NCBI GenBank assembly: GCA_900538355.1
Contig: UPXS01000002.1
Coordinates: 105,137-169,136, forward strand
From: an uncultured Veillonella sp.
GTDB lineage: Bacteria > Bacillota > Negativicutes > Veillonellales > Veillonellaceae
Reading direction: 5' to 3'
Length of the DNA: 64,000 nucleotides
Shown here: piece by piece, positions 9,331 through 19,964 of the stretch
Layout: every line of letters begins with the position of its first letter
Position numbering within the stretch: position 1 is the stretch's first letter
Notes under the pieces: model-generated
What the model was told of the DNA's origin: nothing
Databases searched by the model: none
Seen by the model: the letters and a program-made list of their open reading frames with translations, nothing else
Position numbers and translations under genes: made by a program

Positions 9331-11640
9331 ATGAATTTACTCGAAGTTGGGATTCCAACTGTACCTCTTAGAGGCATGGTTGTATATCCGAATATCGTGA
9401 TTCACCTCGATATCGGTCGAGACAAATCCATTAAAGCGGTGGAAGCCGCAATGAACGAGAATCGCATTTTAGCAGTTGTCAGCCAAAAGGATGATGCTGT
9501 TGATGCGCCAACTGTTCATGACTTAGCCCAAATGGGTACATTAGTAAAAATTAAGCAAATGTTACGCTTACCAGGTGGTATTGTACGTGTTCTTGTAGAG
9601 GGCATTACACGTATTCGCGTAATGAATATTACAAGTATGGATCCGTACTATGTAGGGGACTACGAACGGGTAGCCTCCGAATTTGAAGACGATGTTGAGC
9701 TAGAAGCGTATCGTCGTTTGGTTCAGTCTAAATTTGGCGAATGGGCTGAAGAGGCTAAATCTGTTACAGATGAAGGCGTTACGCGCGTAATGGAGTTACG
9801 CGACCCATGCGAATTGGCTGATCAAGTTGCGTTCTTATTGCCTATTAATAACACTAAACGCCAAGAGTTACTTGAAGAGTTATCTGTAGCTCGTCGTTTA
9901 AATATGATTGTAGGCATTTTGAATATGGAATTACAAATCTCTGATTTGGAAAACTCCATTAATAATCAAGTACGTCAATCTATGGAAAAAGCGCAAAAAG
10001 AATATTTCTTGCGCGAAAAAATCCGTGTTATCCACGATGAATTGGGTGACAAAGGGGATCCAGAGGAAGAAGCTGAAGAGTTACGTGTTAAATTAAAAGC
10101 ACTTAACCTTAGCGAAGATGTACATGAACGTATCGATAAAGAAATTTCTCGTTATAGCCGCATGCCACAATTGATGCCAGAAGCAACAATTTTGCGCAAT
10201 TACCTAGATTGGGTATTGGCGTTACCTTGGAATGAATTAACTGAGGATCGCTTGGATATCAAGGAAGCTCATGCTATGCTTGAGGCGGATCATTATGGCC
10301 TTGAAAAGGTTAAGAAACGTATCCTTGAATTCTTGGCTGTTCGTAAGTTAACTGGTAAGAATAGTGGTTCTATTCTTTGCTTAGTAGGCCCACCAGGGGT
10401 TGGTAAAACATCCTTGGCTACGTCTATTGCTAAAGCGATGAACCGCAAGTTTATCCGTGCATCCTTAGGTGGTGTTCGCGATGAAGCCGAAATTCGTGGC
10501 CATCGTCGTACGTATATTGGCGCATTGCCAGGTCGTATGATTCAAGGTCTTAAGAATGTAGGCACTAAGAATCCTGTATTCTTATTGGATGAAATTGATA
10601 AATTAGCATCTGACTATAAAGGTGATCCATCCTCTGCATTGTTAGAGGTATTGGATCCAGAACAAAATAGTACATTCAGCGATCACTTTATCGAAGTACC
10701 ATTCGATTTCTCTGAAGTATTCTGGATTACAACGGCTAACGTTGCATCCAATATTCCTGGTCCATTGTTAGATCGTATGGAAATCATCGAGTTATCTAGC
10801 TATATGGAACAAGAGAAGTTAGAGATTGCTAAGCGCTATTTAGTACCTAAACAAATCAAGAAAAATGGTCTTGAAGATTATAAGGTTAAATTATCTGATG
10901 CAGTGTTGAAAAAGGTAGTTTCCGAATATACTCGTGAAGCGGGTGTCCGTACCTTGGAAAAAACAATTGCTAAGATTTGTCGTAAAATTGCTTATAAAGT
11001 CGTTGAAGAAGGTGGAGATGCACCGAAAGTAACGACAAAAAATCTTCACGAATTCTTGGGCGCTCCAATCTTTGTTGACCAAGAGCGTGAAAAGAAACCG
11101 CAAATTGGCTATGTAAATGGTTTAGCGTGGACTTCTGTAGGTGGTGTTGTATTGCCATGTGAAGCAACTACTATGAATGGTACAGGTAAACTTGCATTAA
11201 CTGGTAGCTTAGGTAAGGTTATGCAAGAGTCTGGTCAAGCTGCGATGAGCTATATTCGCCACAATGCAAAAGCCTTAAAAATCGAAGACGATTTCTATAA
11301 GAAACTTGATATTCACGTTCACTTGCCTGAAGGTGCAACACCTAAGGATGGCCCTTCTGCAGGTATTACAATGACATTGGCTATGGTATCTATCTTAACA
11401 AACCGCAAGGTTCGTTCTGATATTGCCATGACTGGTGAAATTACATTGCGTGGCCGTGTATTACCAATCGGCGGTTTAAAAGAAAAGTTATTGGCAGCCT
11501 TGTCTAATGGCATTAAAGAAGTATTGATTCCGAAAGGCAATGAAAAGGATATTGTAGAATTGCCTGACATTGTAAAAGAAGGTCTCATTATTACGCCAGT
11601 TAAGACAATGGATGAAGTATTAGCAAAGGCACTTGTGTAA
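9331..11640 (+). CDS. lon: ATP-dependent protease Lon
   Basis: A 769-residue LonA protease, a soluble hexamer degrading damaged and regulatory proteins. The N-terminal substrate-binding domain occupies roughly residues 1-210, a coiled region follows, and Walker A is at 353-360 (GPPGVGKT, K359). The protease dyad is S676 in PKDGPSAG and K717 in GGLKEKL. TGGAGG precedes the ATG. The stop codon shares one base with the start of engB, indicating translational coupling. Confidence 0.97.
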   Translation: MNLLEVGIPTVPLRGMVVYPNIVIHLDIGRDKSIKAVEAAMNENRILAVVSQKDDAVDAPTVHDLAQMGTLVKIKQMLRLPGGIVRVLVEGITRIRVMNITSMDPYYVGDYERVASEFEDDVELEAYRRLVQSKFGEWAEEAKSVTDEGVTRVMELRDPCELADQVAFLLPINNTKRQELLEELSVARRLNMIVGILNMELQISDLENSINNQVRQSMEKAQKEYFLREKIRVIHDELGDKGDPEEEAEELRVKLKALNLSEDVHERIDKEISRYSRMPQLMPEATILRNYLDWVLALPWNELTEDRLDIKEAHAMLEADHYGLEKVKKRILEFLAVRKLTGKNSGSILCLVGPPGVGKTSLATSIAKAMNRKFIRASLGGVRDEAEIRGHRRTYIGALPGRMIQGLKNVGTKNPVFLLDEIDKLASDYKGDPSSALLEVLDPEQNSTFSDHFIEVPFDFSEVFWITTANVASNIPGPLLDRMEIIELSSYMEQEKLEIAKRYLVPKQIKKNGLEDYKVKLSDAVLKKVVSEYTREAGVRTLEKTIAKICRKIAYKVVEEGGDAPKVTTKNLHEFLGAPIFVDQEREKKPQIGYVNGLAWTSVGGVVLPCEATTMNGTGKLALTGSLGKVMQESGQAAMSYIRHNAKALKIEDDFYKKLDIHVHLPEGATPKDGPSAGITMTLAMVSILTNRKVRSDIAMTGEITLRGRVLPIGGLKEKLLAALSNGIKEVLIPKGNEKDIVELPDIVKEGLIITPVKTMDEVLAKALV

Positions 11641-12338
11641 TGCAAAAAAAGAAAAAATCCACTAAACAAATGGGCCCAAAACCACAATATACACGAAAAG
11701 AACCGAAGGGGCCTCGTATTATAGCAGCAAAATATAATACTTCCTGTGTGAAGGCGGATCAATATCCTGAAGGGGATACTGTAGAAATTGCTTTCATCGG
11801 ACGCTCTAATGTGGGCAAATCTTCGTTGATTAACTCGTTGTGTAATTATCGTGGGTTAGCCCTCGTTAGTGGTCAACCAGGTAAGACAAAGACGATAAAC
11901 TATTTTGATGTGGAGTCAAAAGAGGATATTTCTGAAACAGAGGAGCGCCGTTATCATTGGTTCCTCGTTGACCTTCCTGGGTATGGATTTGCAAAGACAA
12001 ATAAAGGAAACCGCAATTTGTGGTCTTCCTTTATTGCCGATTATATTTTACATTCTGAACGATTGATGTTGTTATGTTTATTAATTGATGGTCGTCATCC
12101 AGAGATGCCTATCGATAAGGTCGCTTATGACTGGCTCGTTGAAGCTGGTGTACCATTACAAATCGTAGTGACTAAGGTCGATAAATTAACAGCTAAAGAA
12201 AAGTCTGCTAATTTAGCGATTATTAAGGAAATGTACCCAACTGCAACGCCGCCAATTCTGTATAGCTCTTTGAAGCATACAGGCCGTGAGCTTTTACAAC
12301 AACGCATCAATAAAGTTCTAGTAGGAGATGAAGCATGA
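11640..12338 (+). CDS. engB: Ribosome biogenesis GTP-binding protein EngB/YsxC
   Basis: A TRAFAC-class GTPase of 232 residues involved in 50S subunit assembly. G1 is GRSNVGKSS near residue 54, G3 is DLPGYG near residue 110, and G4 is TKVDK near residue 178. It is longer than the usual 195-200 residues because of a lysine-rich N-terminal extension of about 35 residues, which may contact rRNA. The start overlaps the lon stop by one base, and its end overlaps the next gene by four bases, so translation is coupled across lon, engB and the prenyl synthase. Confidence 0.93.
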   Translation: MQKKKKSTKQMGPKPQYTRKEPKGPRIIAAKYNTSCVKADQYPEGDTVEIAFIGRSNVGKSSLINSLCNYRGLALVSGQPGKTKTINYFDVESKEDISETEERRYHWFLVDLPGYGFAKTNKGNRNLWSSFIADYILHSERLMLLCLLIDGRHPEMPIDKVAYDWLVEAGVPLQIVVTKVDKLTAKEKSANLAIIKEMYPTATPPILYSSLKHTGRELLQQRINKVLVGDEA

Positions 12339-13306
12339 GTCAAACCAATGAATTAGAGATTATGGAACGCATCGCTCTAGATTTAGAGGGTGTGGAAGAG
12401 TCTCTTGCATCATCTTTTAATACAGGTGCAGAAGACTTTAATGCACTGATTCGACCATTATCTGCTGCAGGTGGCAAGCGCTTGCGTGCGCAATTATGTT
12501 TATTGATTGCTAATGCAGGTACATCTGTAGAACGTCAGCGTATTAGAATTGCTGAAGCTGTAGAAATGCTTCATTTAGCGACACTGATTCACGATGATGT
12601 ATTAGATCAAGCTGAAATTCGTCGCGGTGAAGAAACGATTCATATGCACAAAGGCAATAAGGTAGCCATCCTTAGTGGGGACTATTTATTTGCTAAAGCA
12701 TTTCAAATCGTGTCTGAAATGCCTAATATGAAGTATTTACAGGTTTTCTCCCATATTATTACTTGCCTTGTGGAAGGCGAGTTCATGCAAATGGAAGATG
12801 TATATCGCATTGATCAAGGTATTGAGCGTTATATGACCAAGACCCAGAAGAAAACAGCAGACTTTATGGAAGGCTGTATGGAATTGGGTGGCCTATTAGG
12901 GGGCTGGAGCGAATCTGAAATCGTTGAGTTGAAAAAATATGGTCATGCGTTGGGCATGGCCTTCCAAATTACTGATGATATTATGGATTATCGTGAAACA
13001 ACAGAGACGACTGGTAAACCAGTGGGGAATGATCTTCGCGAAGGTTTATTGACATATCCGTTGTTAAGCATCGTCAATGATGATAATAAAGATAAACTGC
13101 TTGCAGACATTAAGGCCTTAAATAATGGCGGTGATGAGCAGGCTATTATCGACTATGTTATCAGTCAAGGTGGTATTGATAATACATTAGCTGTAGCTGA
13201 TCAATATTGTAAAGATGCTTTGGCGGCACTTGATGCTGTACGCGATTTCCCAGGCAAGGAATTCCTTGTGATGGCAGTAGAAAATTTAGCTGATAGAAAG
13301 GTATAA
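12335..13306 (+). CDS. Long-chain polyprenyl diphosphate synthase
   Basis: A 323-residue all-helical trans-prenyltransferase. The first aspartate-rich motif is HDDVLD (near residue 86) and the second is TDDIMDY (near residue 212); GGKRLRAQL lies upstream of the first. It condenses isopentenyl diphosphate units to make the C35-C40-class chain of a respiratory quinone; chain length cannot be fixed from motifs alone. The ATGA overlap with engB and the two-base gap to tatC place it inside one transcript of membrane and translation functions. Confidence 0.9.
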   Translation: MSQTNELEIMERIALDLEGVEESLASSFNTGAEDFNALIRPLSAAGGKRLRAQLCLLIANAGTSVERQRIRIAEAVEMLHLATLIHDDVLDQAEIRRGEETIHMHKGNKVAILSGDYLFAKAFQIVSEMPNMKYLQVFSHIITCLVEGEFMQMEDVYRIDQGIERYMTKTQKKTADFMEGCMELGGLLGGWSESEIVELKKYGHALGMAFQITDDIMDYRETTETTGKPVGNDLREGLLTYPLLSIVNDDNKDKLLADIKALNNGGDEQAIIDYVISQGGIDNTLAVADQYCKDALAALDAVRDFPGKEFLVMAVENLADRKV

Positions 13307-13307
13307 T

Positions 13308-14198
13308 ATGGAACCATTCGAACCAAAACCGGACTTCGAATATCCCATACAAAAACCTTCTTTTGATAGTGTAGTTCGTCAAAAGCGTCGCGAAGCTGAA
13401 TTAAAGGCTGAGCAAGAGCGGTATAAGGTGGCAAATCAGCGGGTTCCTGAGGAACCAGAAGATGAACCTATTTATACTGAGATGGAACAGAAAATGATGG
13501 ACGAAGCTCGGGAACTATCCCTTGTGGGCCATCTATCTGAATTGCGAAAGCGTCTGATTATAATGGCTGTTGCAGTTGTTATAGGAACTTGTATTTCTTA
13601 TTATTATGTAGACTTTTTATTGGAAATACTCCTAAAACCAGCTGGTAAGCTTTATTATATGAAACCAACTGAAGCCTTCTTTACATATATGAAGGTGTCT
13701 ATAGTAGGTGGTCTTATTATAGGGGCGCCTATTATATTGCATCAGATTTGGCTATTTGTTAAGCCAGCCCTTACTGTACGAGAAAAGCAGTTATCTAACT
13801 GGATTTTACCGGTTGCCATAGGACTATTTGGCATCGGTATTGTATTTTCTTATTTTCTCGTGCTACCTGCAGCCGTTAAGTTCTTTATGGGCTTTGCTAC
13901 AGACGAATTACAACCGCTATTTTCCATTGGTCAGTACATGGACTTTGTATTATCCTTTGTACTACCCTTTGGATTTATCTTTGAGTTGCCGTTGATTTTA
14001 ATCATCTTGGGATATTTCAACTTAATTACATCGCGTTTTTTAAAAACGAAGCGAAAGATATTTATTCTTATATCCTTTATCATAGGTGCTGTCATTTCAC
14101 CAACACCGGATATGTTCTCTCAAACGATGATTGCATTGCCTATGATATTGCTATATGAAACGAGCCTATTTGTATTGGCTAAGATTATGAAGCGCTAA
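13308..14198 (+). CDS. tatC: Sec-independent protein translocase TatC, N-terminally extended
   Basis: A 296-residue inner-membrane protein. From about residue 65 it is a standard TatC: the signature GHLSELRKRLI precedes the first of six helices, and LFVKPALTVREKQ and a PFGFIFELPLIL segment follow. TatC recognises twin-arginine signals and exports folded cofactor proteins. About 65 charged residues precede the TatC domain, rich in Glu, Lys and Pro; most TatC proteins lack this. No tatA or tatB lies nearby, so the pore subunit must be elsewhere. Confidence 0.93.
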   Translation: MEPFEPKPDFEYPIQKPSFDSVVRQKRREAELKAEQERYKVANQRVPEEPEDEPIYTEMEQKMMDEARELSLVGHLSELRKRLIIMAVAVVIGTCISYYYVDFLLEILLKPAGKLYYMKPTEAFFTYMKVSIVGGLIIGAPIILHQIWLFVKPALTVREKQLSNWILPVAIGLFGIGIVFSYFLVLPAAVKFFMGFATDELQPLFSIGQYMDFVLSFVLPFGFIFELPLILIILGYFNLITSRFLKTKRKIFILISFIIGAVISPTPDMFSQTMIALPMILLYETSLFVLAKIMKR

Positions 14199-14219
14199 GG
14201 AGTTTATTTAGGAGGAACG

Positions 14220-16877
14220 ATGAAAACCTACGAAAATTTAACCACTTATAACCCCGGTGAAATAGAAGGGAAATGGTATTCTTATTGGGAAAACCAAGGA
14301 TACTTTCACGAAGAAGTAGACACAAATAAAGAACCATTTAGTATCGTATTGCCGCCTCCTAATGTAACTGGTATGTTGCACATGGGCCATGCTTTAGATA
14401 ATACATTGCAAGATATTCTCATCCGTTTCAAACGTATGCAAGGCTACAATGTATTGTGGATGCCTGGCACTGACCACGCTGGTATTGCTACACAAATCAA
14501 GGTAGAAGAGATGCTCGCTAAAGAAGAGGGTAAATCTCGCTATGATTTAGGCCGTGAAAAATTTGTAGAACGCGTATGGGAATGGAAAAAAGAATACGGT
14601 GATACTATTGTAAAACAAATCCGTAGCTTAGGCGCATCTTGTGACTGGTCCCGCGAACGTTTTACATTAGATGAAGGATACTATCATGCAGTGCGTGAAG
14701 TATTCGTAAGCCTTTATGAAAAAGGTTTAATCTATCGTGGTGAACGTATTATCAACTGGTGCCCTCGTTGTGCTACTGCTTTATCTGATGTTGAAGTTGA
14801 ACATGAAGATGAACATGGCCACTTATGGCATATTAAATATCCTGTAAAGGGTGAAGAAAATCGCTTTGTAATTGTTGCTACAACTCGTCCAGAAACAATG
14901 TTCGGTGACGTAGCCGTAGCAGTAAATCCTGATGATGATCGTTATAAAGACCTCATCGGCAAAACATTGATTTTACCATTTGTTAATCGAGAAATTCCTG
15001 TTATTGCCGATGACTATGTAGATGCTAGCTTCGGTACAGGCTGTGTAAAAATTACACCTGCTCATGACCCTAATGACTTTGAAATGGGCCAACGTCATAA
15101 TTTGGAATCCATCGTTGTTATGAATAATGATGCCACAATGAATGAAGGTGCTGGTAAGTTCAATGGCATGACTCGTGAAGAAGCTCGTAAACAAGTAGTA
15201 GCAGAACTCAAAGAATTAGGCTTACTTGAAAAAATCGATGACCATGACCATGCAGTAGGTCATTGCTCCCGTTGTAATACAATTATCGAACCAATGGTAT
15301 CTAAACAATGGTTTGTAGATATGAAACCATTAGCAGAGCCAGCTCTTAAGGTTGTTAAAGACCATGAAGTAGAGTTTGTTCCTGAACGTTTTACAAAAAC
15401 TTATGTAAACTGGCTTGAAAACATCCGAGACTGGACCATTTCCCGTCAATTGTGGTGGGGCCATCGCATTCCTGCATGGTACTGTGATGACTGCGGCGAA
15501 ACAATCGTAAGCCGTGAAGACATCACTGAATGTCCTCATTGTCATGGTCATGTAACACAAGATCCAGACGTTCTTGATACATGGTTTAGCTCTGGCTTAT
15601 GGCCATTTGCTACTATGGGCTGGCCTGAGCAAACACCAGAACTTAAACAATGGTATCCAACAAGTGTTCTTGTAACTGGTTACGATATCATCTTCTTCTG
15701 GGTTGCTCGTATGATTTTCATGGCTCTTGAATTTGAACATGAAATTCCATTTAAACATGTATTTATTCATGGTCTAGTTCGTGATAGTCAAGGCCGTAAA
15801 ATGAGTAAATCCTTGGGTAATGGCATTAACCCTCTTGAAGTGATCGACCAATATGGTGCTGATGCATTGCGCTTTACTCTCGTAACTGGCAATACACCTG
15901 GTAACGATATGCGCTTCTATATGGAACGCGTTGAAGCAAATCGTAACTTTGCTAATAAGATTTGGAATGCATCTAAATTTGTATTGATGAATCTTACAAA
16001 TTATGATGAAAGCTTCGTTCCAACAGCAGATGATTTGACATTAGCAGACCAATGGATTGTTCAAAAGTACAATGAAACAGTACAAAGTGTAACTTCTAAC
16101 CTAGATAAATTTGAACTTGGTGAAGCGGCAAGCTCCGTATATGACTTCATTTGGAATACATACTGTGACTGGTATATTGAGTTAGCTAAACCTCGTTTAT
16201 ATAATGAAGGTAATGAACGCGATCGTCGTACAGTTCAATACTTACTCGTAACAATCTTGCGTCACATGCTTGAATTATTACATCCATTCATGCCGTTCGT
16301 AACAGAACACATTTGGCAACACTTGCCTCATGAAGGAGATAGCATCGTTGTCACTAAATGGCCAGAAGCATTGAAGTTTGATAATCTTGAAGGTGCAGCA
16401 CGTCAAATGGAAGTTATGATGGATGCCATCAAAGGTATTCGTAACATGCGTGCTGAAATGAATGTGCCTTTAGGTAAAAAAGCTGAGGTTATTGTGGCGC
16501 CAACAGATGAAGCATTGGCTCAAACTGTAGCCGATCATAGTGATTACTTCGTAACATTAGCTTGGGCTGAGAAGGTAACTATTCTTGGTGCGGATGATCC
16601 AAAACCAGAAAATGCGACTGTAACAGTTGTAAATGGTATGGAAGTATATCTCTTGCTTAAAGACTTAATCGATGGCGAAAAAGAAAGAGAGCGTATTGCA
16701 AAGGAAAAAATCCAAATGGAAAAAGAAATTTCTCGTTTGGAAGGCAAATTGTCTAACCAAGGCTTCCTAGCAAAAGCTCCTGAAGCTGTAGTAGCAAAAG
16801 AAAAAGAAAAGTTAGAAGAATATAAACAAAAACAACAAGCGTTATTGGAACGTGAAGCGTTCCTTGAAACCTTATAA
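14220..16877 (+). CDS. valS: Valine--tRNA ligase
   Basis: An 885-residue class I aminoacyl-tRNA synthetase. [13 protein letters not shown] near residue 50 is the HIGH region, and [10 protein letters not shown] near residue 525 is the KMSKS loop. The inserted editing domain lies between them, with [11 protein letters not shown] near residue 223. The C terminus ends in the coiled-coil arm typical of bacterial ValRS. GGAGG precedes the ATG. No T-box leader is present in the 21-base gap before it. It is cotranscribed with folC, 12 bases downstream, a pairing common in Firmicutes. Confidence 0.97.
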   Translation: MKTYENLTTYNPGEIEGKWYSYWENQGYFHEEVDTNKEPFSIVLPPPNVTGMLHMGHALDNTLQDILIRFKRMQGYNVLWMPGTDHAGIATQIKVEEMLAKEEGKSRYDLGREKFVERVWEWKKEYGDTIVKQIRSLGASCDWSRERFTLDEGYYHAVREVFVSLYEKGLIYRGERIINWCPRCATALSDVEVEHEDEHGHLWHIKYPVKGEENRFVIVATTRPETMFGDVAVAVNPDDDRYKDLIGKTLILPFVNREIPVIADDYVDASFGTGCVKITPAHDPNDFEMGQRHNLESIVVMNNDATMNEGAGKFNGMTREEARKQVVAELKELGLLEKIDDHDHAVGHCSRCNTIIEPMVSKQWFVDMKPLAEPALKVVKDHEVEFVPERFTKTYVNWLENIRDWTISRQLWWGHRIPAWYCDDCGETIVSREDITECPHCHGHVTQDPDVLDTWFSSGLWPFATMGWPEQTPELKQWYPTSVLVTGYDIIFFWVARMIFMALEFEHEIPFKHVFIHGLVRDSQGRKMSKSLGNGINPLEVIDQYGADALRFTLVTGNTPGNDMRFYMERVEANRNFANKIWNASKFVLMNLTNYDESFVPTADDLTLADQWIVQKYNETVQSVTSNLDKFELGEAASSVYDFIWNTYCDWYIELAKPRLYNEGNERDRRTVQYLLVTILRHMLELLHPFMPFVTEHIWQHLPHEGDSIVVTKWPEALKFDNLEGAARQMEVMMDAIKGIRNMRAEMNVPLGKKAEVIVAPTDEALAQTVADHSDYFVTLAWAEKVTILGADDPKPENATVTVVNGMEVYLLLKDLIDGEKERERIAKEKIQMEKEISRLEGKLSNQGFLAKAPEAVVAKEKEKLEEYKQKQQALLEREAFLETL

Positions 16878-16889
16878 TAGGAGGTTTAT

Positions 16890-18197
16890 ATGACATATCA
16901 AGAGGCCTTAGCCTATTTAGAACAGGCATCTTCATTCGGTATTAAGCCTGGCCTTGAACGAATTACAGCGCTTATGGAAGCCTTAGGGAATCCACAAGAG
17001 GACTATAAAATTGTTCATGTTACAGGGACGAATGGTAAGGGCTCGGTTACCTCATATATTTCCTACGCACTGTTTACAAGTGGATTACGGGTGGGGCGAT
17101 TTACATCGCCTCACCTTCAATCCTATACGGAGCGAATTCAAATCAATGATGGAAATATTACGGAGGAAGCCTTCGGTGAATTAATTAGCCGTGTAAAAGT
17201 GGCCGTTGATACTATCATTAGTAATGGCATAGAAGCACCAACGCAATTTGAAATTTTAACGGCTGCAGCCTTTTTGTTCTTCAAAGATCAAGCTGTAGAC
17301 TATGCAGTGGTAGAAGTTGGCTTAGGTGGATTACTAGACTCCACAAATATCGTGACTCCAAAAGTATCTGTTATTACCAATGTAACAATCGATCATCAAG
17401 CCTACTGTGGTGATACTGTCGAGGAGATTGCACGTCACAAGGCGGGGATTATTAAATCCAAAGTCCCTGTTGTAACAGCAGCACAGGATGCGCCTCTTCG
17501 TATTATTGAAGAAGTGGCTAAAGAGAAGCATGCTAAAGTATATGCTTTCAATAAAGATTTTGGTATCGATAGCCGTAGTGCCGTAACAGGTGGTCAAATG
17601 ATTACTGTGAGTACTAATGATGCCGCTCCTGCTATGTTATTTACGACAATGGCCGGTATTCATCAATCTGTAAATCTCGCATGTGCATTGATGGCTGTAC
17701 GTTTATTGATGAAAGAAGATAAGAGCATCAGTGAAGAAACGATGCGCGAAGGCTTTGCCCGTACTACGTGGGCAGGGCGTTTTGAAGTTAAGCGGGGCTT
17801 AGATCGCACCTTTATCTTTGACGGTGCGCATAATGCAGCTGGAGCAGAATCCTTCAGTATGACCTATGGTGAGCTATTTAAGGACGCCCCAAAAACGATT
17901 GTGATGGCAATTCTTAAAGATAAAAATCAAGATGCTATTATTCGTGAAGTAGTTAAGGCAGGGGATACGGTTCTTGTAGTACCTGCACCAACAGATAGAA
18001 CAGAAGTGCCAGAGGTTTTAGTTGAAAAAATACGTCACATTGTTCCAAAAGCCGTAGCTCAAACAGCTGATTCTGTTGAAGACGCATTGGCTTTAGCCTA
18101 TAAGCATACAAAGAATGGTGATATTATAGCTGTTTGTGGTTCTTTATATATTTTAGGAGATGCTCGTCAGTGGTTTAACCATGAGATGAGTCACTAA
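16890..18197 (+). CDS. folC: Folylpolyglutamate synthase/dihydrofolate synthase
   Basis: A 435-residue Mur-ligase-fold enzyme that adds glutamate to dihydropteroate or folates using ATP. The P-loop HVTGTNGKGSV lies near residue 48, with VEVGLGGLLDSTN near residue 140 and the second-domain marker FDGAHNAAG near residue 310. Length is standard. GGAGG precedes the ATG. The next gene starts nine bases after its stop. Confidence 0.95.
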   Translation: MTYQEALAYLEQASSFGIKPGLERITALMEALGNPQEDYKIVHVTGTNGKGSVTSYISYALFTSGLRVGRFTSPHLQSYTERIQINDGNITEEAFGELISRVKVAVDTIISNGIEAPTQFEILTAAAFLFFKDQAVDYAVVEVGLGGLLDSTNIVTPKVSVITNVTIDHQAYCGDTVEEIARHKAGIIKSKVPVVTAAQDAPLRIIEEVAKEKHAKVYAFNKDFGIDSRSAVTGGQMITVSTNDAAPAMLFTTMAGIHQSVNLACALMAVRLLMKEDKSISEETMREGFARTTWAGRFEVKRGLDRTFIFDGAHNAAGAESFSMTYGELFKDAPKTIVMAILKDKNQDAIIREVVKAGDTVLVVPAPTDRTEVPEVLVEKIRHIVPKAVAQTADSVEDALALAYKHTKNGDIIAVCGSLYILGDARQWFNHEMSH

Positions 18198-18206
18198 GGT
18201 GAGCCT

Positions 18207-19445
18207 ATGGAACTCTCACTTATTCCTAATCAGAAGAGAATCACGTTCTATATTGAGCGTCTAATTTATGGTGTGGTGATTGCTATGCCATTACAACCTA
18301 TGGTGGGGGATGTACTTCTGTGGCTAGCGATAGGGCTTGCTTTATATGATTTGATATCTAGTAAATCACTAAGCTTACCAACGGGCTATTTATCGTGGTC
18401 CGTTATGATATTTGTAGTATGGACTGGCATATCTGCACTAGTATCAGAAAATTGGGATTGGTCAATTCAAAGTTGGTTTTATCAAATCGTAGCCAGCGGA
18501 GGCATGTATTATCTAGTTCGCACATACATTCAAACACCTAAACAGTGGAATTATTTTCTTCGAGCCTTACTAGGTACTGCTGTACTAGTGTGTATCATAG
18601 GTGCTTATCAATATGTATTTGTTCCTAATATTCATATAAAAGAGTGGGTAGATGCAGCACAGTTCCCAAAATTGATGCGACGCATGTCATCTACATTACA
18701 AAACCCTAATTTATTGGGCGCTTATCTATTGATGGTACTCAGCGTATGTATCAGCTATATCTTGGTATATATGAAAGAAAATCGTACTCGTGAAGTTGTT
18801 ACAATGCTCGTTATAGGGATTATATTGTTCTTAACGATGCTATTAACCTATTCTAGAGGCATTTGGATTAGCTTTGCGGCCATGATCCTTTACTGGGCTA
18901 TCTTCGTAGAGCGAAGATTATTCTTATCCCTATTAGTAGTGCCGATTATCTTGTACTTTTATGATGGTGAAATCGCCTCGAGACTATGGTCCATATTCCA
19001 AGGTCATGATACATCAGCTGATCTTCGATGGGCTTTATGGGATAGTACCATGTATATCGTACGTGAAAACCCAATCTTTGGTATTGGGTGGAATACATTT
19101 TACTTAGTATATCCAGATTATAACTATTATATTCAAGGACCTCACGTCTTGATGTATCATGCTCATAATTTGTATCTCAATATATTAGCTGAAACAGGTA
19201 TTCCAGGATTGATATCATTCCTAGCAGTTATTATTGGTCATGTTATTACATCTATAAGACTTAAAGGGGATATATTCCGTCAAGCTGCACAAATTGGTGT
19301 AGGGGCGCTAGCTATAGGTGTTTTATTTAGCGGCTTATCTGACTTTGAGCTATATAGTCATCAAGTAACCATCGTGTTTTGGCAGTTATTTGGCTGGGTA
19401 GGAGCTTTTGTAAAAGTTCAGTTGTCTGCTGATAAATCTGCATAA
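18207..19445 (+). CDS. O-antigen ligase/polymerase-like membrane protein
   Basis: A 412-residue polytopic protein with about ten or more predicted helices. The large periplasmic loop region carries NPIFGIGWNTFY and YHAHNLYLNILAETGIPGL, the pattern of the Wzy/WaaL O-antigen ligase family; the histidine-asparagine pair in HAHN is characteristic. It would join or polymerise surface glycans, for example attaching polysaccharide to lipid A-core in a diderm envelope. Whether it is a ligase or a polymerase cannot be decided. AAGGTGAG precedes the ATG. It closes the engB-to-folC transcript. Confidence 0.82.
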   Translation: MELSLIPNQKRITFYIERLIYGVVIAMPLQPMVGDVLLWLAIGLALYDLISSKSLSLPTGYLSWSVMIFVVWTGISALVSENWDWSIQSWFYQIVASGGMYYLVRTYIQTPKQWNYFLRALLGTAVLVCIIGAYQYVFVPNIHIKEWVDAAQFPKLMRRMSSTLQNPNLLGAYLLMVLSVCISYILVYMKENRTREVVTMLVIGIILFLTMLLTYSRGIWISFAAMILYWAIFVERRLFLSLLVVPIILYFYDGEIASRLWSIFQGHDTSADLRWALWDSTMYIVRENPIFGIGWNTFYLVYPDYNYYIQGPHVLMYHAHNLYLNILAETGIPGLISFLAVIIGHVITSIRLKGDIFRQAAQIGVGALAIGVLFSGLSDFELYSHQVTIVFWQLFGWVGAFVKVQLSADKSA

Positions 19446-19500
19446 TTGTAATATCTTGTATAATTAGCATGTTTTATGGTAGATATATAATTTCATAATA

Positions 19501-19509
19501 TGGTATAAT
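19501..19509 (+). promoter_or_regulatory. Extended -10 promoter of the candidate small RNA
   Basis: TGGTATAAT is a perfect TGN-TATAAT element. No good -35 is seen 16-18 bases upstream. Transcription would begin near 19515, inside the following inverted repeat. Confidence 0.55.
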
Positions 19510-19510
19510 T

Positions 19511-19610
19511 AATACATACCTTGGGTAGGTACGTATTAAGTAGTATAACCGGTTTTCTAATGTTAGACATAATTGAACATTATCGTTGGCATTTGAAAGC
19601 CGGTTTTTTG
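19511..19610 (+). ncRNA. Candidate small structured RNA
   Basis: An extended -10 is followed by three nested or consecutive structures. The first is an 11-bp dyad with one mismatch (AATACATACCT/AGGTACGTATT, 19511-19537). The second is a long stem (19547-19557 with 19595-19605) ending in a T-run. Inside its loop is an AATGTT/AACATT hairpin. The unit contains no plausible reading frame and lies between two operons. It could be a small RNA, or simply the upstream terminator with an operator at its promoter. The 5' end is estimated from the -10. Confidence 0.45.
19547..19609 (+). terminator. Terminator with long loop
   Basis: AACCGGTTTTC pairs with GAAAGCCGGTT over 11 bp (one G-U) around a 37-base structured loop, followed by a run of T. 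It would stop the tatC-valS-folC transcript as well as the candidate small RNA. Confidence 0.75.
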
Positions 19611-19864
19611 CATATCGTTGTATCTTTATAGGGAGGTGTATGGTCTAGTTCTTGTATATGGGATGTTATTTTATATTGAAAAGGGTCTATATATTGTATA
19701 GAGAGAGTTCGATTTAATTGAAAAACATCAATATATGCCATAAATCGATAATTCCTGTGAGTTATAGCGATGTGAATAAAACTTATGTGAAAGTATGAAA
19801 ATCTATGCATTTTAATCATAATGCTATATAAAGTGTGATAAAAAATACATTTTAGTCATATAAG
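19611..19864. other. AT-rich gap without a recognisable gene
   Basis: About 250 bases upstream of the CoA-transferase promoter. I see no coding signal. It holds GCATT/AATGC around 19807-19823 and the 17-mer ATACATTTTAGTCATAT at 19845-19861, which recurs before hydG. The 17-mer sits three bases before a -35 box and so could be an activator site or an UP-like element. Confidence 0.5.
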
Positions 19865-19893
19865 TTGACAATACATTGCATGTGGACTACGAT
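19865..19893 (+). promoter_or_regulatory. Strong sigma-70 promoter of the propionate operon
   Basis: TTGACA, a 17-base spacer and TACGAT. The expected start near 19900 leaves a leader of about 65 bases that can form GTCG/CGAC (19897-19900 with 19911-19914) before the ribosome binding site AAGGAG. Confidence 0.7.
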
Positions 19894-19964
19894 GAAGTCG
19901 GTTTAAGGAACGACCAAGAGATCAAACTGTCGTTTATACAATGTTACTCTTAAAGGAGATGGTA

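Noticed and set aside
14199..14219. T-box before valS, and likewise before hisS
   Set aside because: The gaps are a few bases only; no room for a T-box.
19580..19819. 79-codon minus-strand frame in the gap before the CoA transferase
   Set aside because: It runs through the terminator stem, has no ribosome binding site and no recognisable sequence.
19894..19964. Cobalamin riboswitch before the B12-dependent mutase operon
   Set aside because: The leader is about 65 bases, far too short, and no B12-box was seen.
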